A stretch of DNA of 64,000 nucleotides from Holophagales bacterium (lineage in GTDB: Bacteria > Acidobacteriota > Thermoanaerobaculia > Multivoradales > Multivoraceae), in the NCBI GenBank assembly GCA_009837885.1, contig VXSP01000012.1:62001-126000 (forward strand), given 5' to 3'. A program made the position numbers and the translations under genes. This document shows, piece by piece, positions 1 to 9,900 of the stretch. Below the pieces are notes generated by a model. That model had not been told where the DNA came from. It did not search any database and saw only the letters and a program-made list of their open reading frames with translations. Position 1 is the stretch's first letter; every line of letters begins with the position of its first letter.

Positions 1-3
1 GCG

Positions 4-43
4 TGCTAATGACTTCCATCAGGACTAATGATAGACATTAGCA
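4..43. promoter_or_regulatory. Inverted repeats upstream of the sulfatase gene
   Basis: TGCTAATG at 4-11 is the exact inverse of CATTAGCA at 36-43, and a second CTAATG at 25-30 pairs with CATTAG at 36-41 across a 5-base spacer. This AT-rich patch stands out from the GC-rich surroundings and sits just before the start at 60. It could be an operator, but no regulator can be assigned from the sequence. Confidence 0.35.
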
Positions 44-59
44 GACGAGGTTCAGAGCG

Positions 60-2657
60 ATGAGACCCGGGTTCATCTTCAGCCGACGAAAGAGGCGCCG
101 TGTAGGCCGGCGGGTCCTGGCGGCGACGCTCCTGGCGGCCGCGACCGTTCAGGCGTCGGCGTCGACGGCAACGGAAGCCGAGGCCCCGGCCACACCCCGG
201 CCGAACGTCGTCGTCGTGGTCGCGGACGACGTCGGCTTCACGGACCTGGGCGCCTACGGCAGCGAGATTCGCACTCCCCACATCGACGCGATCGCGTCGC
301 GCGGCGTCCTCTTCTCGAACTTCCACGCCTCGCCGATGTGCTCGCCGTCGCGGGCCATGCTGCTCACCGGGGTCGACTCGCACCTGACCGATGTTGCCAG
401 CCTGCATGTGGCCACGCCGCTTCGTCATCGCGGCCGACCCGGCTACCGAGGCGAGTTGAGCACGGATGTCGTCACGATCGCCAGCCGGCTGCGCGCCGCC
501 GGCTACCGCACCTACCTGAGTGGCAAGTGGAACCTCGGTCACGGTCCGACCTCGCTGCCCAGCGCGCGGGGGTTCGATCGGACGTTCGCGCTCGACGCCA
601 CCGGCGCCGACAACTTCGAGAAGAAGCCCTACCTGCCCATCTACGGGGAGCCCCCCTGGTTCGCCGACGGCGAGCCGACCGACCTGCCGGCCGACTTCTA
701 CTCGTCGGAGCACCTCGTGGACAAGCTCGTCGAGTTCATCGACACGGATCGGGTCACCGACGGGGAGCGACAGCCCTTCTTCGCCTACCTCGCCTTTCAG
801 GCGGTCCACCTGCCGGTTCAGGCGCCGCGCGAGTTCATCGAAGGCTACGAGGGCGTGTACGACGAAGGATGGGACGCGCTGCGGAGGGAGCGTCATCGCC
901 GCGCCGTCGAAGCGGGTGTCTTTCCGCCCGGGGCCGTACCGTCGACGACGCCCGAGCAGGCGGACTGGGAGGCTCTCTCGCCCGGCGAGAAGGCGTTCGC
1001 CGCCAAGAACATGGCGGTCAACGCGGGGATGCTCGAAGCGATGGACCATCACTTCGGGCGGCTGGTCGAGTACCTCGGGAACGAGGGACTCCTGGAGAAC
1101 ACCGTCTTCGTCGTGCTGTCCGACAACGGCCCGGAGGCGGGCGACCCGGGCCAGAGCGGTCAGTTCGACCGGTGGGCGGAGCGCGTCGGTTACCGCCGCG
1201 ACCTCGAGACGCTCGGCGAGAAGGGGAGCTACGGCATCATCGGCCCGCACTTCGCGCGGGCGGCGGCCGCTCCGCTCGCGTACTACAAGTTCCACGGCGG
1301 CGAGGGGGGAATCCGCGTCCCGCTGATCGTCGCCGGGCCGGGGGTGGAGGCGCGAGGGATCGCTCCGGCCTTCACCTTCGTGACGGACCTCGTCCCGACG
1401 ATTCTCGAACTCACCGGCGCGGGCGACGCGACTCCGTCCGGCAAGCATCCCATCGACGGCCGCAGCCTGGCCTCGGCGCTGCGCGATCCTTCGGCCCCGG
1501 TCCATCCGCCGCGGGAGGCGGTCGGCTTCGAGACGGCGGGTCACATGGGCGTCTTCAAGGGCGACCACAAGCTCGTCCGGGTCGGCGCTCCTGTGGGCGA
1601 CGGCCGCTGGCGCCTCTTCGATCTGGCGGAGGACCCGGGCGAGACCCGCGATCTGGCCGCGGAACAACCCGAGCGGTTCTCCGAGATGCTGGCGGACTAC
1701 GAGGCCTACGCGGAGCGCGTGGGGGTGCTCGAGGTGCCGGCCTTCTACTCGCCGACTCGACAGCTAGCGATCAACTACTTCTACGACCGTGCAAAGGAGA
1801 CCTTCATGAAGACCAGGGTATGGACCGGAGCAGGGCTGGCCGTCGTCGTGCTGGCGGCCGCCGTCTGGCTGGGGTTGCCGAGAGTGCTCGTCGGCCTGGG
1901 CCTTCACGCCCACTACGAGATTCCCGCGATCGATCTCGCCGGCCACCGCGCCCTCATCGTGACCACCAGCCACGACACGCTGGGCGACTCGGGCAAGGCG
2001 ACCGGCGTCTGGGCGTCAGAGATGACGGTGCCTTACTACGCATTCGCGGACGCCGGAATGACGGTCGACGTGGCGAGCATCCAGGGCGGCCCCATCCCGG
2101 TCGAGCGCCAGTCTGTGCGATGGCCGGTGGCCACGCCGGAGGACAAGCGCTATCTCCGGGATGCGGAGTTTCGATCCAGGGTCGAGAACTCGTTGGCGAT
2201 CGCCGACGTCGACCCAGGCGCATACGACATCGTGTTTCTCGCTGGCGGCTGGGGCGCCGCGTACGACCTCGGCCAGTCGGAAGAACTGGGCAGAAAGGTC
2301 AGCGAGGCGTACGCCCGCGAATCGGTGGTCGGCGGCGTGTGCCACGGACCGTTGGGACTGCTTCAGGCGGTGACTCCGGCCGGAGACCCTCTGGTGCGCG
2401 GCCGCCGCGTCTCGGCCGTTTCGGACAAGCAGATCGAGGAACTCGGCATCACCTTCACCCCGATGCACCCGGAGCGTGACCTGCGCGCCGCCGGAGCGCT
2501 ATTCGAGAGCGACACCCGGTTTCGCGACATGCTCGCGACCCGCGTCGTCGTCGACGGGCGCCTGGTGACCGGCCAGAACCAGAACAGCGGCGCCGAAACG
2601 GCGCATCGCATGATGGAGGTTCTGCTGGGGTCGCGGCCGGCCTACGCCGAGAAGTAG
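60..2657 (+). CDS. Sulfatase fused in frame to a membrane-anchored DJ-1/PfpI-type domain
   Basis: One uninterrupted frame encodes 865 residues. Residues 1-35 look like a signal peptide. Residues about 45-575 are an arylsulfatase-type domain: VVVVADD metal-site start, C94 in the CSPSR formylglycine motif, SGKWNLG, LSDNGPE. Residues 583-865 begin with MKTRVW, a hydrophobic anchor, and a type-1 glutamine-amidotransferase/PfpI-like fold with LAGGWG and the nucleophile elbow VCHGPLG (C761). Known sulfatases release sulfate from glycans or small esters; the PfpI domain could be a hydrolase or glyoxalase. An internal AAAGGAG and ATG (1806) may also give the second half alone. Its 3' end overlaps the convergent symporter gene by 16 bases. 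Whether one or two proteins are made is unknown. Confidence 0.85.
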   Translation: MRPGFIFSRRKRRRVGRRVLAATLLAAATVQASASTATEAEAPATPRPNVVVVVADDVGFTDLGAYGSEIRTPHIDAIASRGVLFSNFHASPMCSPSRAMLLTGVDSHLTDVASLHVATPLRHRGRPGYRGELSTDVVTIASRLRAAGYRTYLSGKWNLGHGPTSLPSARGFDRTFALDATGADNFEKKPYLPIYGEPPWFADGEPTDLPADFYSSEHLVDKLVEFIDTDRVTDGERQPFFAYLAFQAVHLPVQAPREFIEGYEGVYDEGWDALRRERHRRAVEAGVFPPGAVPSTTPEQADWEALSPGEKAFAAKNMAVNAGMLEAMDHHFGRLVEYLGNEGLLENTVFVVLSDNGPEAGDPGQSGQFDRWAERVGYRRDLETLGEKGSYGIIGPHFARAAAAPLAYYKFHGGEGGIRVPLIVAGPGVEARGIAPAFTFVTDLVPTILELTGAGDATPSGKHPIDGRSLASALRDPSAPVHPPREAVGFETAGHMGVFKGDHKLVRVGAPVGDGRWRLFDLAEDPGETRDLAAEQPERFSEMLADYEAYAERVGVLEVPAFYSPTRQLAINYFYDRAKETFMKTRVWTGAGLAVVVLAAAVWLGLPRVLVGLGLHAHYEIPAIDLAGHRALIVTTSHDTLGDSGKATGVWASEMTVPYYAFADAGMTVDVASIQGGPIPVERQSVRWPVATPEDKRYLRDAEFRSRVENSLAIADVDPGAYDIVFLAGGWGAAYDLGQSEELGRKVSEAYARESVVGGVCHGPLGLLQAVTPAGDPLVRGRRVSAVSDKQIEELGITFTPMHPERDLRAAGALFESDTRFRDMLATRVVVDGRLVTGQNQNSGAETAHRMMEVLLGSRPAYAEK
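1793..1808 (+). promoter_or_regulatory. Internal ribosome binding site and ATG at the domain junction
   Basis: AAAGGAG at 1793-1799 precedes an in-frame ATG at 1806 by six bases, exactly where the sulfatase domain ends and a hydrophobic N-terminal anchor begins. This is what an independent PfpI-type gene start would look like, so the fused frame may be read both as a fusion and as a separate 283-residue protein. Confidence 0.55.
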
Positions 2658-4273
2658 ACCATCACCGCGGCGACGATCAGGACCAGCACTACGGACAGCG
2701 TCCGGTCCAGCCGTCGCTTGGCCGGGTCGGACTCGGCGAGAAGCTCGGCGTTGCCCGCCCGGCTCCAGGTCAGGCCGGCGACTCGCTGCTCGGACGGCGG
2801 CGGGAACCAGAGGCTGACCGCGACCAGCACGGCTGCGCAGATCAGGAACAGGAAAATCGCGACGTGCATGAAGTTGATGTCGGCGAAGGTGTAGAGGAAG
2901 CCGCTCAGGCTGTCCTTGTTGAGCTCCGCCACCAGCCGGCCCATGCCAAGAACGAAGCCGACGGCCAGTGACGCGATCGCGCCCTGGGCGTTGAGGCGCT
3001 TCCAGAACAGTCCGAGCAGGAAGACCGCGGTGATCGGCGGTGAGATGTAGCCCTGGACGCTCTGGAGATACTGGTAGAGCGTGCCCGAGATGTTCTGCAT
3101 CAGCGGGATCCAGAGCAGGCCGAGGCCCACGAGGCCCACGGTGGCCGTCTGTCCGACCAGGACCAGCCGGCGCTCCGAGACGCCGGGGTGGAGCTTCTTG
3201 TAGATATCGATCGTGATCAGCGTCGAGCACGAGTTGAAGACGGAGGAGAGGCTGCTCATCAGGGCCGCAAGCAGACCCGCGACGACGAGCCCCCGGAAGC
3301 CGGCGGGCAGGAGCGCCACGACCAGGGCGGGCAGCGCCTGGTCGGAGGAGGCGAGTTCGAGCTTGCCGGACTGCGACAGGCAGTAGGCGATCACGCCGGG
3401 CACCACGAACAGGAACAGCGGCAACTGCTTGAGGAAGCCGGCGAAGATCGTGCCGCGCCGGGCGTCGTCGATGCCGCGGGCGGAGAGCGCGCGCTGGACG
3501 ATGAACTGGTCGGTGCACCAGTACCAGACCGCGATGATCGGCGCGCCGAAGGCGATGCCGGTCCACGGGAAGTCCGGATCGGACATCGGCTTCCACATGT
3601 CGAAGAAGCCGTCACCGGCGGTCTCGACCATGACCCGCCAGCCGCCGAGTTCGGCGAGTCCGAGGATCGTCACCGTGGAGGCGCCGACGATCAGGACGAT
3701 GGCCTGCAGCAGGTCGGTGTAGACGACGGCGCGGAGACCGCCGAGCACGGTGTAGACCCCCGTGATGACGACGACCACCAGGGCGCCGGTCCAGAAGTTG
3801 ATCCCCATCAGGGTCTCGAAGACGACCCCGCCCGCGTAGATCGTCACCGAGATCTTGGTCAGGACGTAGCCGATGACCGAGATCACCGACAGGTACCAGC
3901 GGGCCGCGGGTGAGTAGCGCCGCTCCAGGAACTCCGGCATCGTGAAGATGCCGCTCTTGACGTAGAACGGAACGAAGAGCCAGCCGAGAATGAGCAGGAT
4001 GAGCGAGGCCTGGAGCTCGAACTGGCCGAGAACGAGGCCGCTCTCGGCGCCGGTGCCTGCCAGGCCGACGAGATGTTCGGAGCCGATGTTCGAAGCGAAC
4101 AGGGAGGCGCCGACGACGAACCAGCCGACGTTGCGGCCGGCGAGGAAGTAGCTCGACGAGGTGCGTTCGCCGTGCTGGACGCGCCGGATGGCCCAGAGCG
4201 CGATGGCGAAGACGCCGGCGAAGTAGAGGGCGACGACGGTCCAGTCGAGGGTGGTGATCTTCGCCGTCAGCAT
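2642..4273 (-). CDS. Sodium:solute symporter, SGLT type
   Basis: The 543-residue product belongs to the sodium:solute symporter (SSS) family and is rich in membrane helices. It has the SGLT-like opening (DWTVVALYFAGVF, SSYFLAGRN, GASLFASNIGSEHLVGLAG) and the ITGVYTVLGGLRAVVYTD core segment. SGLT-type members couple Na+ to uptake of sugars or related solutes. It follows the GH3 glucosidase on the same strand after a short tandem-repeat spacer, so uptake of the released sugar is a reasonable guess. The substrate cannot be read from sequence. The start ATG at 4273 gives the usual short extra-membrane N-terminus. The 3' end overlaps the convergent sulfatase fusion. Confidence 0.93.
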   Translation of the reverse strand: MLTAKITTLDWTVVALYFAGVFAIALWAIRRVQHGERTSSSYFLAGRNVGWFVVGASLFASNIGSEHLVGLAGTGAESGLVLGQFELQASLILLILGWLFVPFYVKSGIFTMPEFLERRYSPAARWYLSVISVIGYVLTKISVTIYAGGVVFETLMGINFWTGALVVVVITGVYTVLGGLRAVVYTDLLQAIVLIVGASTVTILGLAELGGWRVMVETAGDGFFDMWKPMSDPDFPWTGIAFGAPIIAVWYWCTDQFIVQRALSARGIDDARRGTIFAGFLKQLPLFLFVVPGVIAYCLSQSGKLELASSDQALPALVVALLPAGFRGLVVAGLLAALMSSLSSVFNSCSTLITIDIYKKLHPGVSERRLVLVGQTATVGLVGLGLLWIPLMQNISGTLYQYLQSVQGYISPPITAVFLLGLFWKRLNAQGAIASLAVGFVLGMGRLVAELNKDSLSGFLYTFADINFMHVAIFLFLICAAVLVAVSLWFPPPSEQRVAGLTWSRAGNAELLAESDPAKRRLDRTLSVVLVLIVAAVMVYFSA

Positions 4274-4282
4274 GGCGGATTG

Positions 4283-4338
4283 TCCTCGCTCAGCAAGCCG
4301 TTCTCCTCGCTCAGCAAGCCATTCTTCTCGCTCAGCAA
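4283..4338 (-). repeat. 21-bp tandem repeat between GH3 and symporter genes
   Basis: Two full 21-base units (4283-4303 and 4304-4324) and a partial third (4325-4338) share the core CTCGCTCAGCAAGCC. The last unit overlaps the stop codon of the GH3 gene. On the minus strand one frame reads LLSExNG repeats, so slippage keeps that frame open. It may mark replication slippage in the GH3-symporter spacer. Confidence 0.85.
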
Positions 4339-6878
4339 CTGGCCGTCAGCGCGGTGGGATCGGCGGGGGCGATCGCGATGCGGGAGAAACGAAGCGTGAA
4401 CGGCCCGTTCGTCGTGATCAGGAAGGGAGTGTCGATCTTGTCCATCTCGGCGCCGGAATCCTGGAAGCAGCGGAGGGGAATCTGCAGAGTGTCCCATGTT
4501 CCTTCGGGCACGCCCGCGAAGATGGGCGAGACGAGGAGCCCGCCGGTACACGGGTAGCCGCAGTCCATCCGCATCTGGACTCGCCGGGAGGGCGCCTGCT
4601 CCACCAGGAAATCGATCTCGAGAGTCATGCCGGCAGCCGTTTCGGCGCGCAGGTCGATGGGAGCCGACTGCAGGTAGATCTGGGCCTCGTTGCGGCCTCG
4701 CCACTGCGCTTTCCTCGCATCTTCCTGGACGTTGCGGTCGACGGCCGAGAGCACGACGCCGGACACTCGGCGGCGGGTCTGGCCGCGGCCGTCGGGGGCG
4801 GTAACCCGCCAGTCCGCCTCGTCGCCCACGTAGAACTGCCACCCTTCCGCCGTCCGTCCTTCGAACAGAACGCGGTGCGCTGTCCCGCCTGCGTCCGTCG
4901 TGCGTACGGGCGCCGTTCCGGCCGGCCGCGTCTCGTCCAGTTCGGGGAGGTCGCCGTCGTCGGCGTAGGTCAGGCCGTAGCCGTAGGGGAAGAGCGGGTC
5001 GTAGTCCGGGTCGCCGACGTTGAGGACCGTCTGGTCCAGCGACCGTGGCCAGGAGAAGGAGAGCTTGCCCCGGAAGTCGTGGGCGACTCCGCCGTCGGCC
5101 GCGCCGAAGATGACGTCGGCGACGCCGGCACCCTCGGAGCCCGGCAGCCAGGCGGCGACGAAGGCGTCGGAAGCGTTGATCTCCGGGTTCGTCCACAGCG
5201 GGCGCCCGGACAGGAAGATCGTGACGACCGGAATGCCGGCGGCCCGGAGCCGCCCCATCAGCTCGACGTCGGACTTGTCCGCGGGGCTGTACTCGAGGCT
5301 CGGCACATCGCCCAGGCCCTCGGCGTAGGGCGTCTCGCCGGTCACGTAGACGGCGGCGTCCGGCAGCTCGCCGCTGTAGGCGCATCCCTGGCAGAGGACG
5401 GCCTCGCCGCCCGCGGCCTCGACAGTCCGCTGGATGCCGGTCCAGATGGAGGTGGCGCCCGGGAAGTCGTCGTTGGTGTTCTCCGTGCCCTGCCAGGTCA
5501 GCGTCCAGCCGCCGCTCTGCCGGCCGATGTCGTCGGCCGCCGGACCCGCGACCAGGACCAGGGATCGAGGGGAGAGAGGCAGAAGGCCGTCGTCGTTCTT
5601 CAGCAGGACGAGAGACTCGCGCACCGCCTGCCGGGCCACCTCGCGATGCTCGGGAGCGCCCAGCAGCTCGAAGCGTCCGCCGAGCGCCCGTTCCGACGGC
5701 CGGCCGCTGTCGAGCAGGCCGGCGCGGGCCTTCACCCTCAGGATGCGCCGCACGGCGTCGTCGAGCCGCTCGTCGGGGATCGCGCCGGAACGCACCTGCC
5801 GGAGCGTGTTCCGGTGGAGCGCTCTCCAGTCTTCCGGGACCATGAACAGATCGAGGCCGGCTCGAAGCGTGTCGGCGCAGTCGTCGTTCGTGCAGTTCGG
5901 CAACTGGCCGTGTCCGTTCCAGTCGCCGACGACAAGCCCGTCGAAGGCCATCCGGCCCTTGAGCACGTCCGTGAGGAGGTCTCTGTGCCCGTGCATCTTC
6001 CGGCCGTGCCAACTGCTGAAGGAGGCCATCACCGCCTGCGCGCCGGCATCGAGCGCGGCGACGTAGGGGGCGCCGTGAAGGTCGCGGAGCTCCTCCTCGC
6101 TGGCCCGCGTGTCTCCCTGATCGTCGCCCTCGAAGGTGCCGCCGTCGCCCAGGAAGTGCTTCGCCGTGGCGATCACGCGCTCCTCACCGAGGAAGTCCGG
6201 GCTGCCGACCGCGCCCTGGAGCCCCTCGACCAGGGCGCGGGCGTACTCGACGACGATCTCCGGGTCTTCCGAGTAGCTCTCGTAGGTGCGGCCCCAGCGA
6301 TCGTCTCGCGCCACCGCGACGGTCGGACCGAAGTTCCAGTCCAGGCCGGTGGCGAGCACCTCGCGGGCCGTGATCTCGCCGATGCGGCGGATCAGGTCCG
6401 GATTGCGGGCCGCGCCGAGTCCGATGTTGTGGGGGAAGATCGTGGCGCCGATCACGTTGTTGTGGCCGTGCACCGCGTCGACGCCCCAGATGACCGGGAT
6501 GCCGACCCCGCCGTCCGACGTGTCGGTCGAGGCTTCGTGGAAGGCGTTGGCCAGCGCCAGCCAGTCCTCGGGCGAGGCGTGCTTGTTCTCGTCGGGGAAC
6601 GAGCCGCCGCCGTTCAGCACGGAGCCCAGGTCGTAGCGCCGCACGTCACGGGGCGTGACCGAGCCGATTTCCGCCTGGATGACCTGCCCGACCTTCTCGC
6701 GGAGGGTCATCCGCTCGAGCAAAGCGTCGACGCGCGCTTCGAGTTCGGGATCGAGCGGAAGCGGCGGCGTCAGTTCGGGCCAGACTTCGGCGCGGACCTC
6801 GGGAGCCGGAGCCTGCTGCGCCTGCGCTGGAACCGCCCAAGCGATTACCAGCGCAAGCGCAAGCAGAAAGGCTGTCAC
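4332..6878 (-). CDS. Glycoside hydrolase family 3 beta-glucosidase/glucanase, exported
   Basis: A GH3 enzyme of about 848 residues. It hydrolyses terminal beta-glucosidic bonds in oligo- or polysaccharides, probably in the periplasm. The N-terminus has a hydrophobic export signal ending near VPAQAQQ. The (beta/alpha)8 domain carries GVDAVHGHNN, the KHFLGDGGT motif and the nucleophile Asp (D319) in VGDWNGHGQ. The second domain has LVLVAGPAADDIGRQSGGWT. The C-terminal 180 residues look like the ExoP-type C-terminal domain of marine exo-glucanases. I chose the GTG at 6878, just after the receptor stop; the frame stays open to an ATG at 7034, but that would overlap the receptor gene by 116 bases. 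Confidence 0.9.
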   Translation of the reverse strand: MTAFLLALALVIAWAVPAQAQQAPAPEVRAEVWPELTPPLPLDPELEARVDALLERMTLREKVGQVIQAEIGSVTPRDVRRYDLGSVLNGGGSFPDENKHASPEDWLALANAFHEASTDTSDGGVGIPVIWGVDAVHGHNNVIGATIFPHNIGLGAARNPDLIRRIGEITAREVLATGLDWNFGPTVAVARDDRWGRTYESYSEDPEIVVEYARALVEGLQGAVGSPDFLGEERVIATAKHFLGDGGTFEGDDQGDTRASEEELRDLHGAPYVAALDAGAQAVMASFSSWHGRKMHGHRDLLTDVLKGRMAFDGLVVGDWNGHGQLPNCTNDDCADTLRAGLDLFMVPEDWRALHRNTLRQVRSGAIPDERLDDAVRRILRVKARAGLLDSGRPSERALGGRFELLGAPEHREVARQAVRESLVLLKNDDGLLPLSPRSLVLVAGPAADDIGRQSGGWTLTWQGTENTNDDFPGATSIWTGIQRTVEAAGGEAVLCQGCAYSGELPDAAVYVTGETPYAEGLGDVPSLEYSPADKSDVELMGRLRAAGIPVVTIFLSGRPLWTNPEINASDAFVAAWLPGSEGAGVADVIFGAADGGVAHDFRGKLSFSWPRSLDQTVLNVGDPDYDPLFPYGYGLTYADDGDLPELDETRPAGTAPVRTTDAGGTAHRVLFEGRTAEGWQFYVGDEADWRVTAPDGRGQTRRRVSGVVLSAVDRNVQEDARKAQWRGRNEAQIYLQSAPIDLRAETAAGMTLEIDFLVEQAPSRRVQMRMDCGYPCTGGLLVSPIFAGVPEGTWDTLQIPLRCFQDSGAEMDKIDTPFLITTNGPFTLRFSRIAIAPADPTALTASC

Positions 6879-6918
6879 GACGAGGAGTCGTCCGTTTCCC
6901 GGCGTCCCGTGGTCTGTT

Positions 6919-9900
6919 CTAGAACAGCAGCTTGAAGCCGAGCTGGACCTGCCTCGGATCGCGGGCCGCCTGGGCTTCGCCGAAGTTGTTCGGCACGGTG
7001 AAGCCGGTGATCGTCCTTCTCTCCGTGGCGACATCGCTGTCGTAGGTGACGCTGCTCGGGTTCATCACCGTGTTGACGCCCACGAAGTTGTCGCGGTTCG
7101 TCACGTTGAAGATCTCGAACCGGAACTGGCCGGTCACGCGGTCGGTGATGCGGATGTTCTTGGTCAGCGAGAAGTCGACCTGGAAGAAGTCCGCTCCCTC
7201 GCACACGCCGGGCCGGGTCGGGCTGAGCGTGCCGAGTTGCCAGCCGACGAGCGTGAAGGCGTCGGGGTTGATCACTTGCAGCCCGCTGCCGCCACAGGAG
7301 GCGCCCGTGAGGAGCGGCCGCATGTTCTCGGTGTAGCCGGTGCCGCCGGCGCCGTTGACGCCCGTCAGGCTCCCGGTCCTCACCGTCAGGGCCTGGCCCG
7401 AGGAGTACTGGACGATGCCGCCGAACTGCCAGGCGCCGAACAGCGCCCGGACGAAGCCGCTCTGGTTCTCGAGGGTGGGCAGGTTGTGGAGCACGTTGGC
7501 GTTGAACACGTGATCCCGATGCAGGCCCGCGTAGCCGAAGTCGAGATCGGGGTTCTCACGATCCGTGATCTGACCGGCGAAGGCGCCCGCGCCCGCGTCG
7601 TTCAGCGGATCGTTGGCCTTGAAGCTCGAGAGCGTGTACGAGGCCTGGAACTGCGAACCGTTGCCGTAGCGCTGCACGTACTGCATCTGGAGACCGTCGT
7701 ACTCGGAGATGCCGTTCGACTCCCAGAACAGGATGTTGCCGTCGCCGAAGACCGAGAACGGTCGCAGCGCGCCCCGCACGCCGGCGCCGCCGTCACCCTC
7801 CGGTGCGGTCACGTACTCGAGCCGGTCGGGGATGCCGTTGCCGTTGTTGTCGCCGGAGGCAACCTGGTTGATGTCGGAGCGCCGCGTGATGTGGCGCCCG
7901 CGGGTGCCGACGTAGGCGATCTCGATCGTGCTGCTGCGGCCGAGCCGCTGCTCCCAGGCCACGTTGAACTGCAGGTTGTACGGCGTCTGGAAGTTCGGGT
8001 CGATGCCGGTCTGCGGTCTGCCGAGGCCGCAATCGAGGCACGGTTCCGGCGCTTCGTCCAGCTTGCGGATGCCGTTCAGGCTGGAGCGGAAGGGCGGGTT
8101 GCCCGCGAACTCGAGCTGAATGTTCACGCGGTCGCGCTGGAAGAACTGGCCGAAGCCGGCCCGGACCACGCTCCTGCCGTTGCCGAAGATGTCGTAGGCC
8201 AGGCCGAGGCGCGGCGCGAAGTTGTCCGTGTCGCTGTCCACCAGACCGCGGCCCGGACCGGTCGAGCCGCCCATCAGGCCGGCGTCGCCGCAGGGGTCCG
8301 TTCCCGGCACCTGGAGCAGACCGTTGCACGGGTCGCCGCCCAGGGCGGGATCGAACGTTCTCGGATCGAATGCCGTCAGCAGGTCGTCGCTGGCGTAGGG
8401 CCACTTGTAGTTCGAGTAGCGAACCCCGTAGTCGAGGTTGAGGCGGGGGTTCACCTGCCAGGAGTCGGCGACGTAGAACTCGACGTCCTCCCAGTTCAGT
8501 TCGGGCGTCGGCTGGTGCGAGTTCTCCGCGTAGCCGAACGTCATGTCCTGGAGAAGGAAGTCGGCGAGGATGTTGCCGGTGTTGGCGCCCCAGCCGTTGT
8601 GACCGGTGCTCGGGCCCCAGAACTGCGGCGTCTCGGAAGCCGAGCTGCCGCCGATGTACTCCTTTTTCTTGTTCTCGCTGTACAGGGCGCCCACCTTGAG
8701 CCAGTGCTTGCCGAAGACCTGCGAGTAGTCGTCCTTGAGCACCATCAGGTCCTGCTTGTTCTCCCAGGGCGCGATGTTCCACAGCGCCCCGTAGCCGGCC
8801 GCGCCCCAGAACACCGGGTGGCTCCGGTCGGCGCCGCCCGTCTTGCCGTCGAAGATCGCGGGGATCGCCGCGTTGATCTGGCTGTTCAGCCCGGGGTTCG
8901 TGCCGCCCCGGTTGAGGCTGATCTCGTTGCCCGAGTAGGAGAAGGTGACCGTGTTGACGCTGTTGTCGCCGATCGTCTGGCTGAGCTGGGCCACCAGGGA
9001 GTGGCCGGGCTGGTCCCAGTTCGTATCGACGGCGGGGTAGGGGTCGTCGCCCCACAGGCCGTTCGCCTCGCCGGCGTTCGGAGCGCCGTTCACCCAGTTG
9101 TCCCGCGTGTAGCGAAGCATCAACCGGCTGCGGTCCGTGGCGTCGTAGTCGAGCCGCAGGTTCGCCTGATCCCAGTCGATCGGCGTGACCACGGCCTCGA
9201 CCCAGTTGTTGCAACTACCGGCCACCGGCGTCACGTTGGGAAGGGGGTAGAGGTTCAGCATGCCCTGGCCACCGGCGTTGATCCGATCCGCGGGAATCAC
9301 GTTGCCCGGGAAGGGCTGGCCGGTGGTCGGATCGGTCGGGATCGCCGGGGTGCATCCCGGGATCGACGGACCGTTGAAATCGCCCGCGCGCTCGGCCGCC
9401 GTGGGGACGAAGCCCGTGCGGGCGATGCCGCGCTCCTCCTGGTTCCACTCGCCGGAGAGGAAGAAGTGCAGCTTGTCCTGCTGGATCGGGCCGCCGAGGG
9501 TGAAGCCGTAGTCCTGGCGGTCGAGCGGCTCGGTGTCCAGGCCGGCCTGCTCGAGGAAGTAGTTCGTCTCGTTCCAGGAATCGTCGCGCATGAACGTGTA
9601 TGCGCTGCCGCGGAACTCGTTCGTGCCGCCGCGGGTCACGATGTTGATCTGGCCGCCGGCCGCGCCGCCGAACTCGGGGCTGTAGCTGTTCCGGTGGATC
9701 TTGAACTCCTCGATCGCGTCGACCGAGGGGTAGATGAGGATCGTGCGGTTGGAGCCGACGTCGTTGTTGTTCGCGCCGTCGACCGTCCACAGGTTGCCGG
9801 TGGTGCCGCTGCCGCTGATCGACAGGTCGACGCCGGCCAGCAGGCCCTTGTTCTTCGTGTCGAAGCCCTCGGGCGAGCTCACGCCCGGCTGCAGGAGGGT

